Source of the DNA: an uncultured Ectothiorhodospiraceae bacterium
GTDB taxonomy: Bacteria; Pseudomonadota; Gammaproteobacteria; UBA6429; Thiohalophilaceae
Direction of reading: 5' to 3'
Assembly (NCBI GenBank): GCA_947260005.1
Contig: CAMYOL010000066.1
Span: 1 to 50,217 of the forward strand
Length of the DNA stretch: 50,217 bases
The notes under the pieces are model-generated. The model was not told where the DNA came from. It did no database searches and saw nothing but the letters and a program-made list of their open reading frames with translations. The position numbers were made by a program, and so were the translations under genes. Positions 20,382 through 28,900 of this stretch are shown piece after piece (within the stretch, counting starts at the first letter, position 1; every line of letters starts with the position of its first letter).

Positions 20382-21539
20382 CTACTTAAGTCCTGCTTCA
20401 ATCGCAATATTGTCAGCAATTTTAATAATTTCCTGTTTTGACAATCGCTTTAATTGTCGATCTACACCATCAAATAGAAATAACTTTGCTCTCCTCAGCA
20501 TCGGAATAAAAAACCGGGTAGAGATCGATATTTCAGGGAAACTTCCATACATACAACCGGTACACTCACTGGTTACGGCCGTGACTTCATTCCGGACTAT
20601 CTCCGTTCGGTATTTTTCCGGAAAGTTATCGTCAAATACAGGGTAGGATTCTGGCAGGCGATAATCACAACATACTGACATATCACCATTGGGTTGTATC
20701 GCAAAATACAAGTTTGGACTATCACATAAACCACCATTTCTTCGGCGCCATTGTATCGGTTGCTTCGTTAAAAATCGGTAGATATCGTCCAGATATTCAT
20801 CTGAATCATAAAGATTATAACCCTCGTCTCTGAGTACTTTTACTCCTTCCAGGACTTGATGAATTTCATCATATTGATCCGGGCTAAAACACAAGTTTCT
20901 ATCAAATGTACTAAAACTACGCGGTTCACTTGTATCCGTCTGGTGTGCGGGCACTAATGAAACCCACCAGCCAATAGCGGTAGCAAATTTTATAACACTG
21001 GTTATATGCTTAATATTACTCGGTGCAAGTACACAACCAAACACACAAAAGGAATTGATGGGAAAAATCTCATTAACCATGCTAATCGTATTGATTGCAC
21101 GCTCCCATGACTTGTTAAATCCACCATTAATCTTATCCTGAACATCGGGCAGGACGCTGTCCAGCGAGATAGAAATATCATGCGCCCCGATGGAGACCAT
21201 TTCTTCCAGTTGTTTTCTTGAAGCCAGACCATTGGTTTGCAAACGAGGATGAATACCGTGATCCATCATCGCCTTTGCAATCTTTACGATATCTTTTCTA
21301 ACGAAAGGCTCGCCCCCTGTTAAAAGAACAACAGAAGTCCCTATTTTCGCAAGGTTCTCAGCAATTTTGAATGCCTGTTCTGTCGTACATTCTTCCTGAT
21401 CGGCATTCGCATAAATAATGTTACACTGCTCGCAGGTAAGATTACATCTGGCCGTGACATAAAATTGAACATAGGCAGGATAGTCTTTTGTCAGGGTAGA
21501 CAAAGCTAATTTACTAACGCCACCTTCAAAAAAACCCAT
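20382..21539 (-). CDS. Radical SAM protein with SPASM-like C-terminal cysteines
   Basis: This is 385 aa with SD AGGA. The radical SAM cluster motif is C32-NLT-C36-EQ-C39, followed by the GGEP SAM-binding motif (75-78). The C-terminal third has C272, C290, C291, C326 and C329, fitting an auxiliary iron-sulfur site of the SPASM/twitch type. Such enzymes modify peptides, sugars or cofactors by radical chemistry; no peptide precursor is visible nearby, so a sugar or lipid-linked sugar substrate is the better guess. It sits between a SAM methyltransferase (9 bases upstream) and an unknown membrane protein. Confidence 0.88.
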   Translation of the reverse strand: MGFFEGGVSKLALSTLTKDYPAYVQFYVTARCNLTCEQCNIIYANADQEECTTEQAFKIAENLAKIGTSVVLLTGGEPFVRKDIVKIAKAMMDHGIHPRLQTNGLASRKQLEEMVSIGAHDISISLDSVLPDVQDKINGGFNKSWERAINTISMVNEIFPINSFCVFGCVLAPSNIKHITSVIKFATAIGWWVSLVPAHQTDTSEPRSFSTFDRNLCFSPDQYDEIHQVLEGVKVLRDEGYNLYDSDEYLDDIYRFLTKQPIQWRRRNGGLCDSPNLYFAIQPNGDMSVCCDYRLPESYPVFDDNFPEKYRTEIVRNEVTAVTSECTGCMYGSFPEISISTRFFIPMLRRAKLFLFDGVDRQLKRLSKQEIIKIADNIAIEAGLK

Positions 21540-21548
21540 ATTAGATTC

Positions 21549-22358
21549 CTATTTTCGTACTACTATTGCAATATTCCAACACCACCAACCCAGGATGGGG
21601 AGAGCTTTTATAATAAATTTGTCAACCGCCATGAATTTCGAAACCATTGGCCGCAGTTCTTTTTCTTGCGTTATAATCAGTTTCCAATATCGTTCAGATG
21701 ATGGATGGATTCGATCTATTAACCAGAACTTAATAAATACCAACATAGAAGTAAACCAGAAAAAATTATGTTGTGTTTCGGTAAACCGCTCCCGGAATAA
21801 TTCCATGTCACGACGGCGGATTGGATGTTCATCCGGAGTCCTAACATCTTCAGCCATTTTACGATAAACGTTAATAACTGGATTATGGGCTACGGGATCC
21901 CAAAAAGCACCACGGCCACCTGGCGTTAAAACCCGTTTTACTTCATCAAGACATTTGGCAATATCAACATGGTGTAATAAATTAGCAGCGTAGATAATAT
22001 CAAAAGAGTTATCTTCAAATACTGATAGGTCCTCCGCCGAGCATACCTTTGTATCAACAGAGACATCGTGTAATGCGGCAACTTTTTTAACAACTTCAAG
22101 CATGCCTGATGACAGATCGGTTGCCATTACATTTGCGCCCTGCTTGGCCATGAAAACGGCACCTTCCCCAGCACCACTACCTAGTTCAAGTATACGTTTT
22201 CCTTTTAGATCACCTAATGTCTTAATGATCCAGACTCCCTCAGGTGAAGTCGAACCCATGAAGGACTCACCAACCAGAACGTCTGCAGGATTGATAGATT
22301 CCGCCCATTCATCATGAAAGGCTTCTTCATTTTTAATAATATCTTCCTTATTCTTCAT
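21549..22358 (-). CDS. Class I SAM-dependent methyltransferase
   Basis: This is 269 aa. The SAM loop is ILELGSGAGEG (56-66), the ribose-binding acid is VMATDLSSGM, and IIYAANLLHHV and VKRVLTPGGRGAFWDP complete the Methyltransf_11 pattern. After about 190 there is a hydrophobic, aromatic-rich C-terminal tail (TQHNFFWFTSMLVFIKFW and ILGWWCWNIAIVVRK) that may sit on the membrane, fitting a lipid-linked sugar as substrate. Third gene in the operon from the GT2 gene; 32 bases from the flippase. Confidence 0.87.
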   Translation of the reverse strand: MKNKEDIIKNEEAFHDEWAESINPADVLVGESFMGSTSPEGVWIIKTLGDLKGKRILELGSGAGEGAVFMAKQGANVMATDLSSGMLEVVKKVAALHDVSVDTKVCSAEDLSVFEDNSFDIIYAANLLHHVDIAKCLDEVKRVLTPGGRGAFWDPVAHNPVINVYRKMAEDVRTPDEHPIRRRDMELFRERFTETQHNFFWFTSMLVFIKFWLIDRIHPSSERYWKLIITQEKELRPMVSKFMAVDKFIIKALPILGWWCWNIAIVVRK

Positions 22359-22390
22359 TCTCTTTGCCTTCGCTGTCTAATCAGCCCTGT

Positions 22391-23335
22391 TCAAGCTCTA
22401 GAATAATCTGGATCAGTTTTCCGAAAAACCCAGAAAAGATTCCCGGGAATACTTGTAATTAGCATGCCAAAACCAAATAAAACTGAAACCGTCACCGCAA
22501 TTTCTTCTGACAAACCCATCAATGAAAAGATATACAATGCTGCCAGCTCGCGTGCTCCCCAACCCCCTATAGTAATAGGGAACTGCATAGCAATAAACAT
22601 CAGGGGTACCAGCGCAGTATACTCCAATATGTCCATAGTTAAGCCAAAGGATTCGCCCAATATAGCAATATAAATAACATAAGGGAAAAATGATAAAATA
22701 AGATACGCTAGTAATTTATAGGCCGATGCGGGCTCGACAATTCTTCTTAATGCATATCCCAACATGGCAAAAAAACGACAGGCTTTGTATATATATTTAT
22801 TACCAAATTTTGTGCATAACCTACGCCTTATATATATTGGCAAAAAACCAGCAACCAATCCAGCGGCGGCTAATATAGATATAAAAACAATTGCTTCTGT
22901 GCTTACTTTCCCTGTCAAAGCTATTGGCATAAAGCACAACATCATCAATATCATCATCATCAAACCTAATATGCGGTCTTGAAATGCAGCCAAAATTATG
23001 CGCGCACGGCCACATGATTTTGCCAACATTATAGCCCTCACGACGTCACCACCCATCCCGGTCGGTAGAATCTGATTAAACCATAACGCCACAAACCCAG
23101 CCTTCAGGGACTCCTTTCTCGTAATCTTTTTTCCTAATTTGTTTAAAATAAAATGAAACCGCAAACCACTTCCAACGTGACCGACTAGCATCACTAACAA
23201 AACCTGTATGATAACCTCAGGATTAATTTCACCGACAAGTTTGATTACGTCATTGTAATCGACCACTGAGAATACAACGGCAAAACAAACCAGACTAATA
23301 AATATCCTTACTGCAAGCTTGATTCTTTCATTCAT
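22391..23335 (-). CDS. Flippase-like membrane protein, YbhN/UPF0104 (LPG synthase TM) family
   Basis: This is 314 aa and about eight helices. The family pattern is visible in ALWFNQILPTGMGGDVVRAIML (about 88-109) and near the end IGGWGARELAALY (about 262-274). Members without the LPG-synthase catalytic domain are thought to move lipid-linked sugars across the membrane. Here it follows a polyprenyl-phosphate glycosyltransferase by 15 bases, so it probably flips that product to the periplasm for use by a GT-C enzyme. This replaces the GtrA role, yet a separate gtrA lies in the divergent operon. Confidence 0.87.
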   Translation of the reverse strand: MNERIKLAVRIFISLVCFAVVFSVVDYNDVIKLVGEINPEVIIQVLLVMLVGHVGSGLRFHFILNKLGKKITRKESLKAGFVALWFNQILPTGMGGDVVRAIMLAKSCGRARIILAAFQDRILGLMMMILMMLCFMPIALTGKVSTEAIVFISILAAAGLVAGFLPIYIRRRLCTKFGNKYIYKACRFFAMLGYALRRIVEPASAYKLLAYLILSFFPYVIYIAILGESFGLTMDILEYTALVPLMFIAMQFPITIGGWGARELAALYIFSLMGLSEEIAVTVSVLFGFGMLITSIPGNLFWVFRKTDPDYSRA

Positions 23336-23350
23336 TACGTAAAGCCCTAG

Positions 23351-24307
23351 TTATGAAAGATCAATGTCTTCACCACCATATATTTCATTAATAACATACA
23401 AGGGCCGATGCTTGGATTGTTCAAAAATACGTCCAAGATACTCACCAATGATGCCCAGTATCAATAATTGAACACCACCAAGAATTGCAATACTGGTCAA
23501 TACAACCGTTATCCCTTCGACCGCCGTATTCGTAAATAACTTAAGATAGATCATATAAGTCATACCGAGAAAACCCAGCAATGCCACGATAATTCCAAGA
23601 TAACTAGCGAGTCTTAGTGGTTTACGTGAAAAAGAAAATATGCCATCCAACGCAAACCGTATCATCTTGGGCAGCGTATATTTCGTTTCACCAGCATGGC
23701 GTGAATCTCTTTCGTAGTAGAACGCTTCACTCTTAAAACCAACCCACGGCACCATGCCACGTATGAACCGATGAGATTCCTTCATACTCTTTAGTGCATT
23801 GAGTACCTTATTATCGATTAATCTGAAGTCCCCGGTATCTCTGGGTATCTCAATTTTGCACATAACATTGATAAGTTTATAGAAAAACGAGGCGGACACT
23901 TTTTTAAACATACTTTCGCCAGCACGAGCGCTTCGCTGGCCGTATACAACATTAATCGAACTCTGCTTAGCCCTGTTATAGAGGTCTTTAATTAACTCAG
24001 GCGGATCCTGCAGATCACCATCAATAATGCAGACATAATCAGCCTCACAATAATCAAACCCCGCCGTTAGAGCAAATTGGTGTCCAAAATTTCTACTTAA
24101 ATCAATAACTCGGACATAGTCATATTTTTGAGTATACCCAATCAACTTTTCCAGGCTGTTGTCGCTAGAACCGTCATTCACAAACAGGACGCTCAGGTCC
24201 ACATCTGTAAAGTCTCGCCTTACCCGATCCAACCGCTCCATTAAATGGTCAAGGCAAGTATCCTCATTGTATACAGGAATAAGAAATTCCAGTTTATCCA
24301 TAGTCAT
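23351..24307 (-). CDS. Polyprenyl-phosphate glycosyltransferase, GT2 (DPM1/GtrB/ArnC type)
   Basis: This is 318 aa. The GT-A nucleotide-sugar site is FVNDGSSDNS (about 43-52) and the metal-binding DGDLQDPPELI (about 95-105); two helices near the C-terminus (about 232-255 and 263-288) anchor it, as in GtrB. It makes undecaprenyl-phosphate-linked glucose, mannose or a related sugar on the cytoplasmic face. It is first gene of the six-gene minus-strand operon, with a -10 element close upstream. It probably serves both this operon's GT-C protein and the divergent gtrA/GT-C pair. Confidence 0.92.
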   Translation of the reverse strand: MTMDKLEFLIPVYNEDTCLDHLMERLDRVRRDFTDVDLSVLFVNDGSSDNSLEKLIGYTQKYDYVRVIDLSRNFGHQFALTAGFDYCEADYVCIIDGDLQDPPELIKDLYNRAKQSSINVVYGQRSARAGESMFKKVSASFFYKLINVMCKIEIPRDTGDFRLIDNKVLNALKSMKESHRFIRGMVPWVGFKSEAFYYERDSRHAGETKYTLPKMIRFALDGIFSFSRKPLRLASYLGIIVALLGFLGMTYMIYLKLFTNTAVEGITVVLTSIAILGGVQLLILGIIGEYLGRIFEQSKHRPLYVINEIYGGEDIDLS

Positions 24308-24325
24308 TCATTCCAGAACCTTGAT

Positions 24326-24331
24326 ATTATA
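24326..24331 (-). promoter_or_regulatory. -10 element for the GT2-flippase operon
   Basis: TATAAT on the minus strand, 18 bases upstream of the start codon, with a weak TTGTAA 15 bases further upstream. The short leader fits SD GGAATGA directly before the ATG. Confidence 0.35.
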
Positions 24332-24559
24332 GCTGTTTCAGAGAGATTACAAAATCGATTGTGATTTTACTAGTCAATATAACAACACACAGTTTTGCAA
24401 ACTAGCCTAGCTTGTATACCACTATAATAATTTTAAATAAAAAGATTATAAACCCGCCTTTTTGTGAAAACCAGTTACTATACCCTTATTGACGGGAATT
24501 ATTCACAATCAAGCTCTACCATAGCTGCTAGCCACGCAGAGTGCTCAAGTTTGCTTGGC

Positions 24560-25085
24560 CACAGTATCGTAATCAATCGAGGATTTATCTCCCGCCATAT
24601 AGAACACCACTCTTTCATTTTGCAGGAACGGTCGCTCTTGCCAATAGTAGCCAATTATTTACTTAATATGTCATGCTTCACAAGTATAAAAGATTCATAA
24701 CCCGTTTTCGGGATCGATTCCGTTTAATAATCGCTCTATAGATGCGTCATACCCCGAGGGGAGACTATGCGCTCCAAGCCGTTAGCTCAACGATTCATAC
24801 TTTGCTGGATCATATATGTTATATATACAGTCAGCTGGCGTAATGGCAGCCTTGATCGGAATGGAACATTATATTCCGAGGTTCCCGCACATGTTTTGCC
24901 AACTTGTAAAGTATGTTTAGGCAATTTAACGCTACTAAGACCACGGGCTTTTATCTCTATTTCTTTTTCACTCACGTCAACCGACGTCCGAAAATCTAAT
25001 GATCGCGTCATTGCCAACACGTTACCTTGGCGAACAATCGCAAGCACATGATATCAGTCAACCTGTTTCTTGCGCTCGGACAGAC
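24560..25085 (-). pseudogene. IS3-family orfB (DDE transposase), broken
   Basis: The N-terminal piece LAIVRQGNVLAMTRSLDFR is followed by loss of much of the core. Then FHSDQGCHYAS (part of the DDE catalytic domain, with the second Asp) and a stop, MIQQSMNR (compare IRQSMSRRG), IPKTGYESFILVKHDILS, and IGYYWQERPFLQNE (compare GYYSxxRPHQxN) come in order in different frames. The transposase cannot be functional. Confidence 0.8.
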
Positions 25086-25109
25086 TGAACACCCGGGCAC
25101 ATTCGCTAA

Positions 25110-25389
25110 AAATCATCCGCTAATGCGAGCTTTTCAATCTCGGTATGCCGATATTTTAGCCAAGCCTCATTTGTTCGCTTGCTTTCCTTGCTTCTGCCAA
25201 ACAAGGAATCCGCTTGTTCCAACAGTTGCTTCATCCAGCCAGTAATCTAGATCTGATATAATTTAAATTGCTCCACCAACGGCTTATCATCTTTTTTCTC
25301 ACTGCCAACGCCCCTTCCGCCTTGAGGCGTGGCAAATGATTGCGCCTTTTTTCGTCTGATTGTCTACTCACGACGTGCTGGAATACCAT
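25110..25389 (-). pseudogene. IS3-family orfA (helix-turn-helix protein), broken
   Basis: A start ATG at 25389 with GGAG before it leads into RRNHLPRLKAEGALA, then a shift of frame to DDKPLVEQFKLYQI, a stop, and ITGWMKQLLEQADSLFG followed by KRTNEAWLKYRHTEIEKLAL. These pieces line up with the IS3 orfA pattern (RRNHxPxFKAKVAL, LxEQFxLxPNQI, WKKQLLExAxxLFG, and the leucine-zipper IGQL part). At least one frameshift and one stop break it. Confidence 0.8.
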
Positions 25390-25691
25390 AGGAGCTCCTC
25401 TTAAGCGACCATGTCATATTCGGCGGGGCCACTTCTTATTATCGGCTTCTAAAATATGGAGTATACGGTTGTATCATTGGATTCTTGTGTTGAATAGATT
25501 TATGATTGAATATCAAAAGTGGTTCCCAAATGTCTTCTAGTCGTGAACAGCCGGGCAGTTATAGAATCGCAATTAGTCCTAAAGTTCTTCATTGTGAAAT
25601 ACTTTATTTTTAAGAGATAAGAATAATTCCATACATCAAGTTACTACAGCAATTTATTCTGTTTGCCAGCTTAGGTGCCTTTGGGACTGCT

Positions 25692-26045
25692 GTGCAGTAC
25701 ATTACCCTGATTATCCTCGTTGAGTGGTTAAATGCAAACCCAGTAATCTCTTCCGCAATCGGTTTTATACTGGGTGCAATTGTAAATTACCTCCTTAGCT
25801 ATATTATCGTATTTAAAAGTAACAAAAGGCATTCCGAGACTTTTATAAAATTTATGACAGTAGCATCAGTAGGCCTTTTTCTAAATACAACCATTATGCA
25901 TATAGGAACGGATATACTAAAGTGGCACTATATAATATGTCAGATTTCAGCAACCGGTACGGTTGTCTTTTGGAATTTTTCTATCAATAAAATTTGGACA
26001 TTTTCACATCGAGAAAATAAGAAGAATGGCCAACATAAACTATAA
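25692..26045 (+). CDS. gtrA: GtrA-family membrane protein, start unresolved
   Basis: Four helices of the GtrA fold: FASLGAFGTAVQYITLIILVEWL, SAIGFILGAIVNYLLSYIIVF, FMTVASVGLFLNTTIMHIG and a last one ending VVFWNFSINKIWTF, the family's close. GtrA helps move polyprenyl-phosphate sugars for O-antigen or teichoic glycosylation. The first standard start in frame is the GTG at 25692, which falls inside helix 1; homology clearly continues upstream to about 25650 and the frame is open back to 25614. A purine-rich AAGAG (25612-25616) precedes ATA 25623 and ATT 25626, so a non-standard start or a lost ATG is likely. The next gene overlaps by 20 bases. Confidence 0.85.
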   Translation: MQYITLIILVEWLNANPVISSAIGFILGAIVNYLLSYIIVFKSNKRHSETFIKFMTVASVGLFLNTTIMHIGTDILKWHYIICQISATGTVVFWNFSINKIWTFSHRENKKNGQHKL

Positions 26046-27636
26046 AAAATACTTGAATAACTATATAACTAATCTTGCCACCACTAGCACGATTGATCAT
26101 AAATTTTCCCTGTTTATTATTTTAGGCTTAGGTTTATTCCTACGACTTTATTCATTATATGTAGGTGAAGCATTCCATGTCTTTTCAATCAATGATGATA
26201 TCGTTGTACTTAATTCAGTACTCGCATTATCTAGTCTGGAAGGATCCAGTTGGTATTTAGGGCCTTCATTATTCTCAGGTGGAAATGCTGCCGGTCCACT
26301 GTGGACATTGTTTATATTAATAATCTACAAATTAGGATTTAGTAGTATTACCGGCGCATTATTTATCATGGCACTCTTAAGCATGATGTCAATTTATTTA
26401 TTATACCGCATTGCATTACTTTTTTTTCCACCACAATATGCTCTGTTTACAGCTTTACTTTTCTCCACCGCACCATGGGCCGTATATTATTCTGTTGGAT
26501 TTTATTGTCCCATGCCGACTATTTTTCTAGGTGAGCTGTTATTTCTGGCTTTGTGGAAAACTCTTACAGTCCCCAATTCAAAATCAATTATATTCGTCTG
26601 CTTATTATCTGCGATGCTGCCACAGTTTCATATGATCACTATATTTTTCTTCCCTGCTATTTTGTTACTTTTATGGATGTCTGATGCAAGATTAAGTTCA
26701 CGATTTTTAATTAGTGGTGCGATAATCGGTTTTCTCTTCTACCTCCCCTATTTAATTGGCGACAGTTTAAATGGCTGGGAAAATACTAAAATAATTCTTT
26801 CAGGTGCTGAAAAACCATTTACTTATTCAACATTCAAAGTACTAACCGCTCCGGTAACAGTACTCTCGAATGCACCAACTGACTGGATAGGACGTGAAGC
26901 CGACGGATTCGCTGGATACAAAAATTTCGGAAACCAGTATTTCTATCATTACTCGGTTCTATTAGGAATTAATTTAATAAATCTACTCATCCTATTCTTT
27001 CTGTTTTTCAGGTTCATAGGAATAAGCGGTTTATATATTTGGACACACAAAACCAAACCTAAGGCTCTAATTAATAATAATATAAAGCTAACATTTTTAG
27101 CTTTACTCATTATTTTACCACTTATTTTGTTTGTAATTACCGGGAAAAACTATTCAACCCGTTACACCCTTATCATGTTGTCACTTCTCTTTGTCATGCA
27201 AGTATTTGTTATACTCAATTTTAAAAGCAGTAAATTAATAAAAGGAATGACGATATACTTTTTAGTTACTATTCTATTTAGTATCTATATCCTGATTTCG
27301 CACTATAATTATAAAAGCATCCTAATTAATACATCAGAAACGTTTTTACCCAGTTTTTCTAAACTTGAAAATATTAAAAGTGCTATTTACAGCAAGATTC
27401 CAAAAGATACCCATGTCAAAATCATTCTTTCAGAAACAATAAATAATATGCCGGAATCTAAGAGAAAATTATACTCTGCTTTAAATGAATTTATGGCACT
27501 TGACCTTAGAGAATACGCTGGCTCCTCTTCCACTACACAGGAAGTCTTTGTAGTTACTGGTAACGAATCCTATAATAATATTAAATACCCAGATATCTTA
27601 TATTCTTCACCCAGTATAATAGTTCTTAAAAAATAA
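26026..27636 (+). CDS. GT-C (GT39-like) membrane glycosyltransferase
   Basis: This is 536 aa from the ATG at 26026; the frame reaches 25963 but that start would lie deeper within gtrA. There are about eleven hydrophobic helices. The first periplasmic loop has paired aspartates, FSINDDIVVLN (53-63), in the position of the GT-C catalytic acid of PMT-like enzymes. The C-terminal 120 residues look soluble. Overlap with gtrA suggests translational coupling and a shared job: GtrA delivers polyprenyl-phosphate sugar and this enzyme transfers it to LPS or another periplasmic acceptor. Donor and acceptor are unknown. Confidence 0.8.
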   Translation: MANINYKKYLNNYITNLATTSTIDHKFSLFIILGLGLFLRLYSLYVGEAFHVFSINDDIVVLNSVLALSSLEGSSWYLGPSLFSGGNAAGPLWTLFILIIYKLGFSSITGALFIMALLSMMSIYLLYRIALLFFPPQYALFTALLFSTAPWAVYYSVGFYCPMPTIFLGELLFLALWKTLTVPNSKSIIFVCLLSAMLPQFHMITIFFFPAILLLLWMSDARLSSRFLISGAIIGFLFYLPYLIGDSLNGWENTKIILSGAEKPFTYSTFKVLTAPVTVLSNAPTDWIGREADGFAGYKNFGNQYFYHYSVLLGINLINLLILFFLFFRFIGISGLYIWTHKTKPKALINNNIKLTFLALLIILPLILFVITGKNYSTRYTLIMLSLLFVMQVFVILNFKSSKLIKGMTIYFLVTILFSIYILISHYNYKSILINTSETFLPSFSKLENIKSAIYSKIPKDTHVKIILSETINNMPESKRKLYSALNEFMALDLREYAGSSSTTQEVFVVTGNESYNNIKYPDILYSSPSIIVLKK

Positions 27637-27750
27637 CGTACTAATCTGATCGTTACACAATTTAATTTGTAATAATAACCTATATGTCAGCTTTCAGAGA
27701 ATTCTAATATCAAATATTGGATTTTAATCACCATATTTAAACATTAAACA

Positions 27751-27780
27751 TTGACTCATGCTGGCAATTAAAAATAATAT
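27751..27780 (+). promoter_or_regulatory. Probable sigma70 promoter for the GT9 gene at 27.8 kb
   Basis: TTGACT, 18 bases, TAATAT, placed 29 bases before the ATG. Confidence 0.5.
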
Positions 27781-27808
27781 CATACCTATCCAAAAATAAG
27801 ACAATATT

Positions 27809-28849
27809 ATGCCAATAGTATTTGAACAACCACCAAAATCAATTTGTATTGATATTAGCCATACCCTACCAGCAATCCGAACCATTCAACATAAATGGCC
27901 TAAAGTTGAACTCACCTGGGTAATTGGGAAAAATGAATATCCTCTGGTCGCTGATATAGAAGATATTAATTTTATAGTCTTTGATAAAACTAAAATAATC
28001 AGCTCCTATTTAAAAGTTAAACAACAGTTGTCAGGTAAATCTTTTGACCTCCTGCTACATATGCAAATGTCATTACGCGCGAGTATGTTGAGCCTGCTCA
28101 TAAAAGCTAAATATAAATTAGGTTTTGATCGTCAACGCGCCAAAGATCTACAATGGATTTTTGCTAATGAAAAAATCACCTATAAACCCCACCAACATGT
28201 AGTCGATAGTTTTTTTGGTTTTACTGAAGCCATTGGTATATATGAACAAGTTTTAGAATGGAACATTCCTATTCCGAGCGAAGCTGTGATCAGTGCAAAA
28301 AAAATGCTACCCGAGGGTAAACCGATATTAGTTATCAGTCCTTGTTCTAGCATGGCTTACCGTAATTGGCTTATCGAACGATATGCAGCGGTAGCTACAT
28401 ATGCTATTGAAAAATATAATATGAATGTTGTTATTACGGGTGGTCCATCTGCTGTTGAAAAATATTATGCTAGTGAAATTTGTTCAATATGCAAGCACTC
28501 TATTACTAACATAGTCGGTAAAACAAACCTAAAACAACTATTAGCCATTCTTAAAAATTCAAAAGTTGTTATATCTCCTGACGCAGGACCGGCTCATTTA
28601 GCGACTGCAGTCAATACTCCGGTGATTGGTCTTTATGCCACAACCAACCCTGACCGAGCCCGCGCTTATCTAAGCAAGGAGTATGTCGTTAATAAATATC
28701 CCGATGCTATACAGGATAAATTTGGAGTCACTGTAGATGCAGTCGCCTGGGGAACACGCGTTCGAGATGAAGGTACAATGGCGCGTATTACTACTGAGGA
28801 AGTAAAAACTATGCTAGATAAATTACTATTAAACCAACAAAGCTCATAA
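27809..28849 (+). CDS. Family 9 glycosyltransferase, heptosyltransferase I-like, N-terminal loop shortened
   Basis: This is 346 aa. Strong C-terminal GT9 signature ISPDAGPAHLATAVNTPVIG and a mid ISPCSSMAYRNWLIERYA place it with WaaC-type heptosyltransferases found outside enterics. Oddly, the N-terminus reads KSICI-DISHTLPAIRTIQ where relatives have KSICI-xRLSAIG-DxSHTLP: about seven residues of the first loop are absent in frame, although the conserved Asp remains. That loop lies at the active site, so the enzyme may be inactive, altered, or misassembled. It is preceded by its own promoter and followed by an FkbM-like gene. Confidence 0.87.
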   Translation: MPIVFEQPPKSICIDISHTLPAIRTIQHKWPKVELTWVIGKNEYPLVADIEDINFIVFDKTKIISSYLKVKQQLSGKSFDLLLHMQMSLRASMLSLLIKAKYKLGFDRQRAKDLQWIFANEKITYKPHQHVVDSFFGFTEAIGIYEQVLEWNIPIPSEAVISAKKMLPEGKPILVISPCSSMAYRNWLIERYAAVATYAIEKYNMNVVITGGPSAVEKYYASEICSICKHSITNIVGKTNLKQLLAILKNSKVVISPDAGPAHLATAVNTPVIGLYATTNPDRARAYLSKEYVVNKYPDAIQDKFGVTVDAVAWGTRVRDEGTMARITTEEVKTMLDKLLLNQQSS

Positions 28850-28900
28850 CAAATTATTATATATGGTATATAATATTCTAATTCCAAATTGGAAAGACAA

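Larger units (their letters stand above)
24500..25400 (-). mobile_element. Decayed IS3-family insertion sequence (remnant)
   Basis: About 0.9 kb on the minus strand contains pieces of both IS3 reading frames in the right order but with frameshifts, stops and internal loss. It lies in the 1.3-kb gap between two divergent glycosyl operons. No clear terminal inverted repeats or target duplication can be seen. The rest of the gap (24308-24500 and 25400-25613) shows no gene. An old insertion fits the region being assembled by transfer. Confidence 0.8.

Noticed and set aside
20382-21539. RiPP (peptide-modifying) cluster around the radical SAM protein
   Set aside because: No small precursor-peptide gene or peptidase/export ABC gene is visible in the operon; all neighbours are glycan-related.
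24787-25047. 86-codon minus-strand frame as an independent gene
   Set aside because: Its parts match broken IS3 orfB pieces in shifted frames, so it is debris of the transposase.
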